From CAZICM01 sp964537685 (GTDB lineage: Bacteria > Myxococcota_A > Polyangia > Polyangiales > Polyangiaceae), in the NCBI GenBank assembly GCA_964537685.1, contig CAZICM010000049.1, positions 1 to 64,000 on the forward strand: a stretch of 64,000 nt of DNA. Reading direction: 5' to 3'. The stretch's first letter is position 1, and each line of letters starts with the position of its first letter. The translations under genes were made by a program, and so were the position numbers. The notes under the pieces were generated by a model, which saw only the letters and a list, made by a program, of their open reading frames with translations, was not told the DNA's origin and made no database searches. Below, piece after piece: positions 17,327 to 25,390 of this stretch.

Positions 17327-18451
17327 ATGATTCACAGCCTCCGCGCGCGAAACTACGGGTGTCTATTGGATGTGGATGTCTCGCTGAGTCCGCTGCACGC
17401 TTTTGTGGGGCCAAACGATAGCGGAAAGAGCACCCTTTTGAATGCGCTGAGAACGCTGTTTCAATTTCCTGGAGATGGCTTTGATTGGACAGAGAAGGAC
17501 GGATGGCTGCCTTTCGATCCCTATTTCGATAAAGCCTTTCTGAATGGCCATGCTTCGGACGCGGCATCCCGCTTTATGCTCGCCTGCGCGGACGAGGGCG
17601 GGTGGTTTATGGTTCGACAAACTTCCTATTTCCTTGAAGCAAGGCTCAGCGAGCAAGCTCCGCCTTCTGGCATGGATGAAGCCGATTTTCAATCGTATGG
17701 CACAACATTACAGCACGCCATCGCAGGAAGGGATGGGGTGCGCTTTATTCCTACTCGGGAGGCTAACCACCCAAAACCGGTAATTTTTTCCCGGGCTCGC
17801 CTGGTTCGTTTTGACCCCGATGCCCTTCGCGCCACAAGCGGCCTTCTCCCGGAAGACAAATCCGTCGCCTTCCTGGATGAACGGGGCCATGGCCTCCCCG
17901 GCGTCTATTTTGCACTCCGGAACCGCGACGACGATACCTATAAAAAAATTGTCGATGAGGTCCGGCGTCATTTCCCCACCATCAAATACCTCCGGGTAAA
18001 AGCCGTCACCAGTAGCACCGTTATCCTTGAAGCCGAGCTCAACAATGGCACCCGCGTCGAAGCCAAGCGCTTTAGCGAGGGCCTGCTTTACTTTTTGGCC
18101 TTTGCCGCGCTTCGCCATATGGACCCCGTTCGGCTTCTTCTGGTTGAAGAACCCGAGAATGGCCTGCATCCGGCGCGTATCGCCGAAGTCATCAAGATCC
18201 TAAGAAACCTGACCGAAGAGCAAGGCACACAGGTGATTATGGCAACCCATAGCCCCCTGGTTGTGAATGAACTAAAAGCCGATGAAGTCTCGGTGGTGAC
18301 CCGAGACACCGAGACAGGGACCCGCGTTAAACGCATCTGTGAAACGCCCGATTTTGAAGAACGGGCCAAGGTATATAGCCTTGGGGAACTGTGGATTGCC
18401 TATGCCAATGGAGTGGATGAAGCCCCCTTATTGCAAGGAACCGAACCGTGA
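17327..18451 (+). CDS. AAA-family ATPase (OLD/SMC-like, AAA_15/AAA_21 type)
   Basis: 374 residues. The N-terminal 'MIHSLRARNYGCLLDVDVSL' strand leads to Walker A GPNDSGKST at 28-36, as in RecF/OLD-like ATPases. The distal half has the Walker B region LLLVEEPENGLHP (E274/E275) and 'QVIMATHSPLVVNEL', the switch His motif. The coding frame continues upstream through the 42-bp repeats, but ATG 17327 is where similarity to ATPases begins, so I use it. The stop overlaps the GTG of the next reading frame (GTGA). ATPases of this class usually work with a TOPRIM-type nuclease encoded directly downstream, as in two-gene defence systems. Here that partner looks broken. Confidence 0.85.
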   Translation: MIHSLRARNYGCLLDVDVSLSPLHAFVGPNDSGKSTLLNALRTLFQFPGDGFDWTEKDGWLPFDPYFDKAFLNGHASDAASRFMLACADEGGWFMVRQTSYFLEARLSEQAPPSGMDEADFQSYGTTLQHAIAGRDGVRFIPTREANHPKPVIFSRARLVRFDPDALRATSGLLPEDKSVAFLDERGHGLPGVYFALRNRDDDTYKKIVDEVRRHFPTIKYLRVKAVTSSTVILEAELNNGTRVEAKRFSEGLLYFLAFAALRHMDPVRLLLVEEPENGLHPARIAEVIKILRNLTEEQGTQVIMATHSPLVVNELKADEVSVVTRDTETGTRVKRICETPDFEERAKVYSLGELWIAYANGVDEAPLLQGTEP

Positions 18452-18676
18452 TCCGGGTCATTCTCGCGGGTGAGGGCAAGAATGAACTTGGGGGTACACG
18501 GTTCGGAGGGGCTGAAGAGACCCGAGCAAAGGCTGGAAGCGTTTGGCGTTCGAGAGAAGGATACATCTGGGATGGTGCGTTTGGTCGAGGAGCGGGGACT
18601 TGGGGGCGTGGCAGGAGATGCCTTTTCGCTGAAGCGATGGCTTGAGCGGGCGCGGGGTGTGCTGGGGAATGGGTGA
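18448..18676 (+). pseudogene. Remnant of a TOPRIM/DUF4276-like partner gene
   Basis: The GTG at 18448 overlaps the ATPase stop and encodes MIRVILAGEGKNELGG, which resembles the start of the small GEG-N-E nuclease-like proteins encoded next to AAA ATPases. That frame then loses any family character and stops at 18645. A neighbouring frame carries LRRL-like helical sequence (DAFSLKRWLERARGVLGNG) to 18676. This is consistent with one or more frameshifts plus a large internal deletion. Family identity rests on a short motif, so treat it as a likely decayed gene rather than proven. Confidence 0.45.
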
Positions 18677-19976
18677 TGCATTAAAAATGGCCTACAACTG
18701 CGCTGCATTAAGCGGCAAAGAATGTTGTTTTCAAGGCACATTCAGCCGTATCGAGCTCCGGGGGGAGGGCGTGGCCTTCTTTAGCGATGCCGAAGCGCTG
18801 GCAGGAACAGCCATTCAGCGCGTCCGCTTTTCACCCCCTGTTCATGTCGATAGCAAAGATGGCCCCACGCTTTCCGTCGTGGAGCAGCCCAAAATCCTTG
18901 AACCTTTCTCCATGGCCGGGACGAAGAGCCTCTATAACGTGGTGTATGCCCTCCCCAAGGCCGGCACCTTGAGCGTCGAGCTTTCGCTCAAAGACCCGGC
19001 GCCCTCTAGTTTAAACCTGGAAGCCAAGGCCGATGGTGTGGATTGTGTTACGCAAACATGCAAACTGCTTTGGCCCGATGTGCCCAAGACTTCTATCGAA
19101 GCGGATTATGCTCCAGGGAGCGCGTTGAGTTTGGCGGGGCCTTTTCCTGAAGAGGGCGAGGGGCGGGTGTTGGAGGCATTGCTCACGGTGGAGGCGGGGC
19201 AATTGAGATGCGGGGCCCAGGTGGGTGAGCCTCCTAGGGTGCAGGCTGGAGATTTGTTGCGCTGGAAGGCCGATGGCGGGCAGGCAGGCCCCTCATTTAT
19301 AAAAGTATCGCCCTTAAGGCTCAAAGAAGGCGTGTTCTCGGGGGAAGTGCTTGGAGATGCATTGCCTATTCTCGAAAGACGCGGCCTGTGGGAAAGCCAT
19401 GGGACAAAGCTTGTGTTGGGAGCGCTTGGCCTTGGGCTATCGGCCGCGGCGGCGCTGATCGCGCTCCGGAAAAAGAAGGGAAGGAACACCAAACCAGCCG
19501 CATTGAAGCCTCTAAAGGTCTTTTATTCCTATGCCGATGAAGACGAGAAGTTTCATCAGCAGCTTGAAAAGCATTTAAGCAGCCTAAAAAGAGCGGGCCG
19601 CATTGAATCCTGGGATGCCCGCAAGATAAAGCCGGGCGATCCCGTCCAAGAACAGATCGATCAGAACCTAGAGCGGGCCGATATCGTCTTGCTCTTGATT
19701 TCCAGCGACTATATGGCTTCGGATTCCCTCTGGACCCAGCAAATGCAGCGGGCGATGCAGCTTCGGGACGAGCGGGGAACCCAGGTGATTCCCATTTATC
19801 TTCGGCCGATTCATACAAGCGATGCCCCCTTTGAGACGCTGGATTCCCTGCCTCGCAACAAACAAGCGATTTCCACAAGGGAAAACCAAGATGAAGCCTT
19901 TGCCGAAATCGCCCGGGAATTGGATGAGCTCTTGAGCCGCTCTCAGGCTTCGTCTATAAATCCCGCTCAAAGCTAA
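18669..19976 (+). CDS. Membrane-anchored TIR-domain protein
   Basis: About 435 residues from ATG 18669 (ATG 18687 also possible; the longest frame begins at TTG 18642, and residues below count from that Met). The first ~250 residues are an unrecognised beta-rich domain. One transmembrane helix follows (KLVLGALGLGLSAAAALIAL, about 256-275), then a Lys-rich stop-transfer stretch and a C-terminal TIR domain beginning at LKVFYSYADEDEKF (291). The TIR matches the bacterial TIR_2 form (LLISSDYMASD, QVIPIYLRP, DEAF). At the catalytic glutamate position, usually 'IEM.RAL', the sequence is QQMQRAM, so Gln367 replaces Glu. Its 3' end overlaps the convergent caspase gene by 23 bp. Confidence 0.85.
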   Translation: MGDALKMAYNCAALSGKECCFQGTFSRIELRGEGVAFFSDAEALAGTAIQRVRFSPPVHVDSKDGPTLSVVEQPKILEPFSMAGTKSLYNVVYALPKAGTLSVELSLKDPAPSSLNLEAKADGVDCVTQTCKLLWPDVPKTSIEADYAPGSALSLAGPFPEEGEGRVLEALLTVEAGQLRCGAQVGEPPRVQAGDLLRWKADGGQAGPSFIKVSPLRLKEGVFSGEVLGDALPILERRGLWESHGTKLVLGALGLGLSAAAALIALRKKKGRNTKPAALKPLKVFYSYADEDEKFHQQLEKHLSSLKRAGRIESWDARKIKPGDPVQEQIDQNLERADIVLLLISSDYMASDSLWTQQMQRAMQLRDERGTQVIPIYLRPIHTSDAPFETLDSLPRNKQAISTRENQDEAFAEIARELDELLSRSQASSINPAQS

Positions 19977-22900
19977 AGCCGCCCCCCATTTGGCAAGCTT
20001 GGGGTTCGAGTTGCTTCACACAAGGCTCTAACTGAATTTGATACCTCATTTTCTCGGGCACATCCCCGAGCTCGATTAAAATATCCTTCTGCCTGCGGGC
20101 AAAGGTAGGCGTATCATCCAGATGCTGCTTGGGCGTAAAGGTTGAATCGCCCACCCGCGTCACCCTTACCCGGATCTTGTCCAAATCTTTGTTGGAGCGC
20201 ACCCTTAACAAAAGCCCCCGGTTTGCACCCACACCCTGAAGGGTATGCTCCACCACGCCCACCTGGCGATAGGATTCCACAATGGGCTCTACCTCATCGA
20301 ATACACTTCCAGCACCCCCTTTTTCGCTGGGCAGGGCCTGGGTCGACTGGCGGGTGGGAAGTTTTGGACCGGCGGGCCAAGCCAGGGGCAAGTGAAACAA
20401 GGTGCCAAACATCGTGGGCCCCTGAAGGCGAACCCTTTCATCCCCCATGGCAAAATAGGCGGCATCTTGTATGGTCAGCTCGCCCATGGCACCCCGGGCG
20501 GCGCTGGGCATTTGAAACGCTTTCAGCAAAGCCTGGGTAAAATACCCACCCTGGGCCGAACCTCCCGCATCTTGGGCGGGCTGAGTAGCCAGCAAAAAGA
20601 CCACGGATTTTTTGATGCTTTTGGCCCGGGCCGCTTGATCTTCGGGAAACAAAAATTTTGAGGTCCTGCAGGCATCCAGAATAACGGCGATATAAGGCGC
20701 CTTGGATTCCCCGATCCAGGTCCAGAGCTCCGAGGCTGAAATACGGGTGCCCGCATTGAGCGAAGCGCCGGGCATATCGTTTTTGCCCAAAAGAAAGCCT
20801 TCGTTTCCAAGGCTTTGGCTATGGCCGGCGAAGTAGAAGAGCAAGGTTTCATCGGGTTTGGCCTCGCCAAAGAAGCGCTTGACCCGATCGCGCAGGTCTT
20901 GGCCTTGGAGGTCGTAGCCTGTTTGAAGGGTGCCGCTATTGAGTTTCCAGCTCTTTTCATCGGCGAGGGCGCGGGCCATGCCTTGGGCATCGTTTAAAGC
21001 CCCCAGGGCCTTGGGCGTGCCTCCTCCATAGTTTTCGATGCCGATGATCAGGGCTTTTTTATAGTCCGACCCCGCGCGAAGATCCGCGGGCAAGTTGAAT
21101 GCGGTCTCGAAGGGAGGGCGGCCTGGAGCCTGGGCCTTCAAGGTATGGGGGGTAGCCCTGGGATCGTTAAAGCTCAGGTACACATAGTAGAGCATCAGTT
21201 CTTTGGGATCGGGATAGATGCTTTTCACTTCCCATTGATTATCGAGCCAAACGGTGGGAGGGCCCGAGGGGGAGAAGATGGTGGCTGTTACGGAGACGCG
21301 GCCCTGGGCATCGCGTTTGCTGTCGACGCTTCGAAACTTCATGGGCTGCACCATGCCTCCCAGGGAAATACGATCGCCTTGGCTAAGACCCGTGCTTTCA
21401 TCCTTCACAAAACCCACCCTGCGCTCGCTTGGAACTTCAAATTCCAGGGCAAAGGCGGCTCGGTCGGTGTCTGGATTGGGGCCCGAGCCCAAATAGAAGC
21501 GAGGGGGTTTGCCATCGCGTTCGGCGACAACGGTGGCCCAACTGCCATCGGAGAAGGGATAGAGATGGGCGAGCAGCTTGCCCTCGGGGAGGGAGTACAC
21601 GGAGGCGCGGCCGTCGTTCAGGCCGGCGATGAGGTGTTGGCCGTCGGGGGTGGATTGGAGGGCGAGTATTTTGGCTTCTTCCTGGATGCTGAGGTCGGGG
21701 AGATCGCTCTGGGGGTTTTTGAGGTTCCAGCGGAGCAGGCGGCGATCGGAACCTCCCGCCCAGAGAAAGGAGTCCTGAAAGGCCAGGCCGCCGACGTTTT
21801 GGCTCAGGCCCAGAAGCCTTCGGAGCACTTGGCCATCGCTGGCCTGTCGGAGCAGAACGCTGCCGTCAGTTGCTCCTTGGGCAAAGGTCTTGCCCTGGGC
21901 ATCGAAGCGGAGCGCGGAGGTGCTTTCGCTGTGTTTCAGTAGCTCGTCCCATGGCTTTGGGAACAGGGAATTGGTAGGCAGATCGAGGCGGGCCAGGCTA
22001 TTCCATACGCCTCCAATCAGGGCTTGTTGGCCTTGGGGATCGATGGCGATAGCAGCAATTGCGCTGGGCTGTTTAGAGAGGGGGGAAGTGACGCCCTTGC
22101 TGATATAGATACGCTGAAGATTCCCGTCAAATTCTCCGATGAGCACCGATTGCCCATTGGGCTCCGCGGCAATGGCTGGAGCCACATTCTCGGTTCTGCC
22201 CACCTGTTTTGCGCCTGGGCCTTCAACGATTTTATAGTCCGTTCCCACCGATACCCAGCGCTGGGAGCTAAGGGCCACGAGGCCCAAGACTTCTCCCCGG
22301 TGGACCCGCTCGGCTCCTTGACCCTTCAAGGTATAGGGAGAAAAGCTGCTCACTTGCCCTGTTCCATCGCCCAACAACCAGGCATTGGGCTGGAGGGCAA
22401 GGGCAAATATTCTCCCCCTAGGAAGGGAAAAACGCCTGATTAGGCTGCAATCCTTGGCATTGGCCAAGGCGATGGAGGCATCGTCTCCAGCCACGGCCAG
22501 GCGCTGATGGGTTGAATCAAAGGATGCCGCCATGAGGCCGGCCTGTTCCTTCCAAGAGCAGAGGATTTCGGCTCTTGATTTTTCCAGCTTCCACAGCCTG
22601 GCCTGGCCTGACTTATCCGCGCTGAGCAGGCGATCGCCCAGGGAATTGGAGGCCATCCCACAGACAGGAGCCGTGTGGCCTCTTCCTCCTTGAGCATCGA
22701 GAAGAGGGGAAAGCTTCATGTCATTCAGGGTGAGTATGTGGGCTTCATCCATGCCACCCAGCGCCATTCGATTGCCTGGAAGCGCAGCCGCTCCCACTGT
22801 ATGAAAGCCGTGGCGGTACTTTGGAGGCCGATCCTGTTCATTGCTCCACACCCTAATCCCTGCCTCCCCCGCTCCAAAGGCTTGGTTTTCGCTATAGCCC

Positions 22901-23529
22901 ACAGCCCAGACCCTATCCGCAGGATTGGCGCCTCTCAGCTCGCTTTTATCCAAGGAAATGGCGCCCGTGGCCACGGTCCAGCCCATGACCCGGCCATAGG
23001 TCGTTCCAACCAAGAGTTCGGCTCCATCCGATCGAATGACCATTGAATAAACAGCATCTGCTCCATCCAAACCCTTAAGCCACCGAGGCTTCTCTTCCCC
23101 AAGCTTCCACACGGCCACCTGGCCACTAGCATCTCCACTGGCCACCCTCTCTCCATCGGGAAAGAAGGCACAGCCCCCCACAAAGCCGGTGTGCCCCTCA
23201 AAGCGCTTTAGAATACGCCCTGTCTCCACATCCCAGACCAAGACCGTTCCATCGTCACCGCTGGATACCAGCTTGCTTCCATCCGGCGAAAACGATAGAC
23301 ATCTGATGCCGGCCAAATGCCCCTCGGGCTTGCTTGCCCTGGCCCCCAGGGGCAGCGTCCCCTCCAGCACCTTGGGCTTGTTCTCGGGCTTCGCGACGCT
23401 GCTCGCGGGCTTCGCGCGCTCCCCTCCCTTGGCGGGCTCCCCGGCCCCTCCGCAGCCCAGCCCCCAGGCCATACATAAAAGATGCAACAACCCCAAAACT
23501 GGTGTCCAGCGCTTTGTTCTTGCCCGCAT
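19954..23529 (-). CDS. WD40-repeat lipoprotein with C-terminal caspase (peptidase C14) domain
   Basis: 1,191 residues. A lipobox-like GLGC (residues 23-26) and an Ala/Lys/Gly-rich spacer suggest a lipoprotein. WD40 repeats begin at about residue 70 (GHLAGIRCLSFSPDGSKLVSSGDDGTV and similar units) and continue as one or two propellers to about 690, followed by a strand-rich linker. The caspase domain starts near residue 837 (KKALIIGIENY). It has the catalytic dyad His903 in FYFAGHS and Cys954 in VILDACRTS. A further ~180-residue beta region completes the protein. Metacaspase-like peptidases coupled to WD40 sensors are known in bacteria. Placement outside the cytoplasm would be unusual. Confidence 0.85.
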   Translation of the reverse strand: MRARTKRWTPVLGLLHLLCMAWGLGCGGAGEPAKGGERAKPASSVAKPENKPKVLEGTLPLGARASKPEGHLAGIRCLSFSPDGSKLVSSGDDGTVLVWDVETGRILKRFEGHTGFVGGCAFFPDGERVASGDASGQVAVWKLGEEKPRWLKGLDGADAVYSMVIRSDGAELLVGTTYGRVMGWTVATGAISLDKSELRGANPADRVWAVGYSENQAFGAGEAGIRVWSNEQDRPPKYRHGFHTVGAAALPGNRMALGGMDEAHILTLNDMKLSPLLDAQGGRGHTAPVCGMASNSLGDRLLSADKSGQARLWKLEKSRAEILCSWKEQAGLMAASFDSTHQRLAVAGDDASIALANAKDCSLIRRFSLPRGRIFALALQPNAWLLGDGTGQVSSFSPYTLKGQGAERVHRGEVLGLVALSSQRWVSVGTDYKIVEGPGAKQVGRTENVAPAIAAEPNGQSVLIGEFDGNLQRIYISKGVTSPLSKQPSAIAAIAIDPQGQQALIGGVWNSLARLDLPTNSLFPKPWDELLKHSESTSALRFDAQGKTFAQGATDGSVLLRQASDGQVLRRLLGLSQNVGGLAFQDSFLWAGGSDRRLLRWNLKNPQSDLPDLSIQEEAKILALQSTPDGQHLIAGLNDGRASVYSLPEGKLLAHLYPFSDGSWATVVAERDGKPPRFYLGSGPNPDTDRAAFALEFEVPSERRVGFVKDESTGLSQGDRISLGGMVQPMKFRSVDSKRDAQGRVSVTATIFSPSGPPTVWLDNQWEVKSIYPDPKELMLYYVYLSFNDPRATPHTLKAQAPGRPPFETAFNLPADLRAGSDYKKALIIGIENYGGGTPKALGALNDAQGMARALADEKSWKLNSGTLQTGYDLQGQDLRDRVKRFFGEAKPDETLLFYFAGHSQSLGNEGFLLGKNDMPGASLNAGTRISASELWTWIGESKAPYIAVILDACRTSKFLFPEDQAARAKSIKKSVVFLLATQPAQDAGGSAQGGYFTQALLKAFQMPSAARGAMGELTIQDAAYFAMGDERVRLQGPTMFGTLFHLPLAWPAGPKLPTRQSTQALPSEKGGAGSVFDEVEPIVESYRQVGVVEHTLQGVGANRGLLLRVRSNKDLDKIRVRVTRVGDSTFTPKQHLDDTPTFARRQKDILIELGDVPEKMRYQIQLEPCVKQLEPQACQMGGGFSFERDL

Positions 23530-23633
23530 AAAAACACGGGCACTTTTCCTTCATTGTTTTGGCCGCGTCAAGTGTTTTTTAATATGCGCTTCACCGAAAA
23601 ATCCAAGCGCTTGTGCGAAGGGTGCGCCGGCGA

Positions 23634-23662
23634 TTGACAAGGCCGCGTTCTTTGGGCATGCT
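23634..23662 (+). promoter_or_regulatory. Candidate sigma70-type promoter, probably leaderless
   Basis: TTGACA (23634-23639), 17-bp spacer, CATGCT (23657-23662), then 9 bp to ATG 23672. No Shine-Dalgarno precedes the ATG. The same geometry is found 3.1 kb downstream at the paralogue. Confidence 0.5.
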
Positions 23663-23671
23663 GCGCCCGCC

Positions 23672-25381
23672 ATGAGTTTTCGGTCTCCTTTGGGCGTCAG
23701 CGATTTCCGCAATCTGCGCGAGCAGCATATCACTTTCGTCGATAAATCCAGGCTGATTATCGAGTTTCTTGAGTCCACCCAAGAAGTCCTTTTGCTTCCC
23801 AGGCCGCGCCGCTTTGGCAAGACGCTGAATCTGTCGATGCTTCGCTATTTTTTAGAACAGCGTCCCGAGGACTTAACGCATCTGTTTGAAGACCTTGAAG
23901 TGTTTCACTGCGAAAAAGCCTTTGAATACAAAAAACATTTTCAGCAGTACCCCGTTATTTTTATTTCTTTTAAAGATATCAACGCCGATTCGCCCGAACA
24001 TTTTATTGGAGCGGTGCGCCGCTTGATTCGCGTTAGCTTCGATGGGTTTAGAGAGCAAATTCTAGGCTCCAATCGTCTGTCCGACGCCGAAACCCAAGAT
24101 TTTCTTGCCGTGCTTCAGCGCTCGGAGCAGGCCGAGCTGTATGACAATGCTCTGTTGGATCTCTGTAAATATCTCCATCGGGCAACGGGGCGCCGGGCAA
24201 TTGTGCTGATCGATGAGTACGATCATCCTATTCATTCCGCTTGGCTGTCGGGCGATGCGGCGCCTGTGCTTTATTTTTTGCGGCGTTTTTTGGGGGCGGG
24301 TCTGAAGGATAATCCTCATTTGCAGCGCGCGGTGCTCACAGGCATTCTTCGTATCGCCCGCGAGAGTATCTTTTCGGGGCTGAACAATATCGCTGTCTAT
24401 ACGCTGATCGATAAGCCTTTTTGCAGTTGTTTTGGCTTTAGCGAGGAGGATGTGCGCTCTTTGATGCATATCGCCGGCCATCCCGAATGGCTGCCCACCG
24501 TTCAGGCTTGGTACAATGGATATTTGTTTTATGATCAAGTGATCTACAATCCTTGGAGTGTGCTTAGTTTTTTAAGCAATCACGGCGAGCCTTTGCCTTA
24601 TTGGATCAATACCAGCAGCAACGATCTGATTAAGCGCATGCTTCAGCAGTACACATCGCGCGCGGGCAAGACCCTTGAGCTTCTGATTGAAGGTGAGAGT
24701 ATTGAGACCACGCTCAGCCCAAGTACCGTGCTCGACGAGCTGGACACCGACGAACGAGCTTTTGTGAACCTGTTGACTTTTTCGGGCTATCTGCGAGCTG
24801 AAAGGCTTCCCCAGACCGATCCGCTCAAGCCGGCGCCTCATCGTCTGTCGATTCCCAATGCCGAGGTGAAGCTGATCTATGCGGAAGTGTTTGAATCTTG
24901 GTTGCGCATACGCATGACCCGGCAGGGCGCCAATCTCCAAAAGCTGATTTCGGCCTTGATGAGCGGCGATAGCGAGCTGTTGGAAGAGCAGTTGCAGGCT
25001 TTTGTGCTGAATGTGCTTTCGTTTCATGATGGTTCTCCCACCGATCCAGAAAGCATTTATCAAGCCTTTGTGCTGGGTCTTTTATGTATTTTAGAGCCGG
25101 AATACAGGGTGCGCAGCAATCGCGAATCGGGCAAGGGGCGTCCCGATGTGATGATTTTGCCGTCCAAGCCGAATAAACCTGGGGTTGTGCTGGAGTTAAA
25201 GGTGGTGCGGAGGGGTACGCTGGAGCAGGCTTTGGAGAAGGCGGCCAAGCAGATTCGGGAGAGGGATTATCCGGCGGAAGCGAGGGCGGCGGGGGCCGAG
25301 CCCTTGTATTCGTTTGCCATCGCTTTTGATGGAAAAGATTTGAGGGTGTTGGGGGTGGAGACAGTTGCAAAAGGAGACTAA
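23672..25381 (+). CDS. AAA-ATPase-like / PD-(D/E)XK nuclease superfamily protein, copy 1
   Basis: 569 residues. An N-terminal AAA-ATPase_like domain begins MSFRSPLGVSDF..LRE....FVDKS, with the Walker A variant PRPRRFGKTLNLSML and Walker B-like IVLIDEYDHPIH. The C-terminus is a PD-(D/E)XK (PDDEXK_9) domain with Asp492 in GRPDVMI and the E508-L-K510 signature. This two-domain family is expanded in many anaerobes and Polyangia; its function is not established. ATG 23672 is chosen because family similarity begins there and the upstream 161 codons overlap the divergent caspase gene. Large blocks are identical in DNA to copy 2 (26,809-28,512), separated by diverged blocks. Confidence 0.9.
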   Translation: MSFRSPLGVSDFRNLREQHITFVDKSRLIIEFLESTQEVLLLPRPRRFGKTLNLSMLRYFLEQRPEDLTHLFEDLEVFHCEKAFEYKKHFQQYPVIFISFKDINADSPEHFIGAVRRLIRVSFDGFREQILGSNRLSDAETQDFLAVLQRSEQAELYDNALLDLCKYLHRATGRRAIVLIDEYDHPIHSAWLSGDAAPVLYFLRRFLGAGLKDNPHLQRAVLTGILRIARESIFSGLNNIAVYTLIDKPFCSCFGFSEEDVRSLMHIAGHPEWLPTVQAWYNGYLFYDQVIYNPWSVLSFLSNHGEPLPYWINTSSNDLIKRMLQQYTSRAGKTLELLIEGESIETTLSPSTVLDELDTDERAFVNLLTFSGYLRAERLPQTDPLKPAPHRLSIPNAEVKLIYAEVFESWLRIRMTRQGANLQKLISALMSGDSELLEEQLQAFVLNVLSFHDGSPTDPESIYQAFVLGLLCILEPEYRVRSNRESGKGRPDVMILPSKPNKPGVVLELKVVRRGTLEQALEKAAKQIRERDYPAEARAAGAEPLYSFAIAFDGKDLRVLGVETVAKGD

Positions 25382-25390
25382 TTTATTTCT

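Noticed and set aside
21145..21942. Plus-strand open frame of 265 codons
   Set aside because: Antisense to the WD40-caspase gene, Gly/Ala-rich with no signal, Shine-Dalgarno or domain.
23189..23671. N-terminal extension of the first AAA-like/PD-(D/E)XK gene
   Set aside because: Overlaps the divergent caspase gene, is absent from the paralogue, and lies upstream of the promoter-like element.
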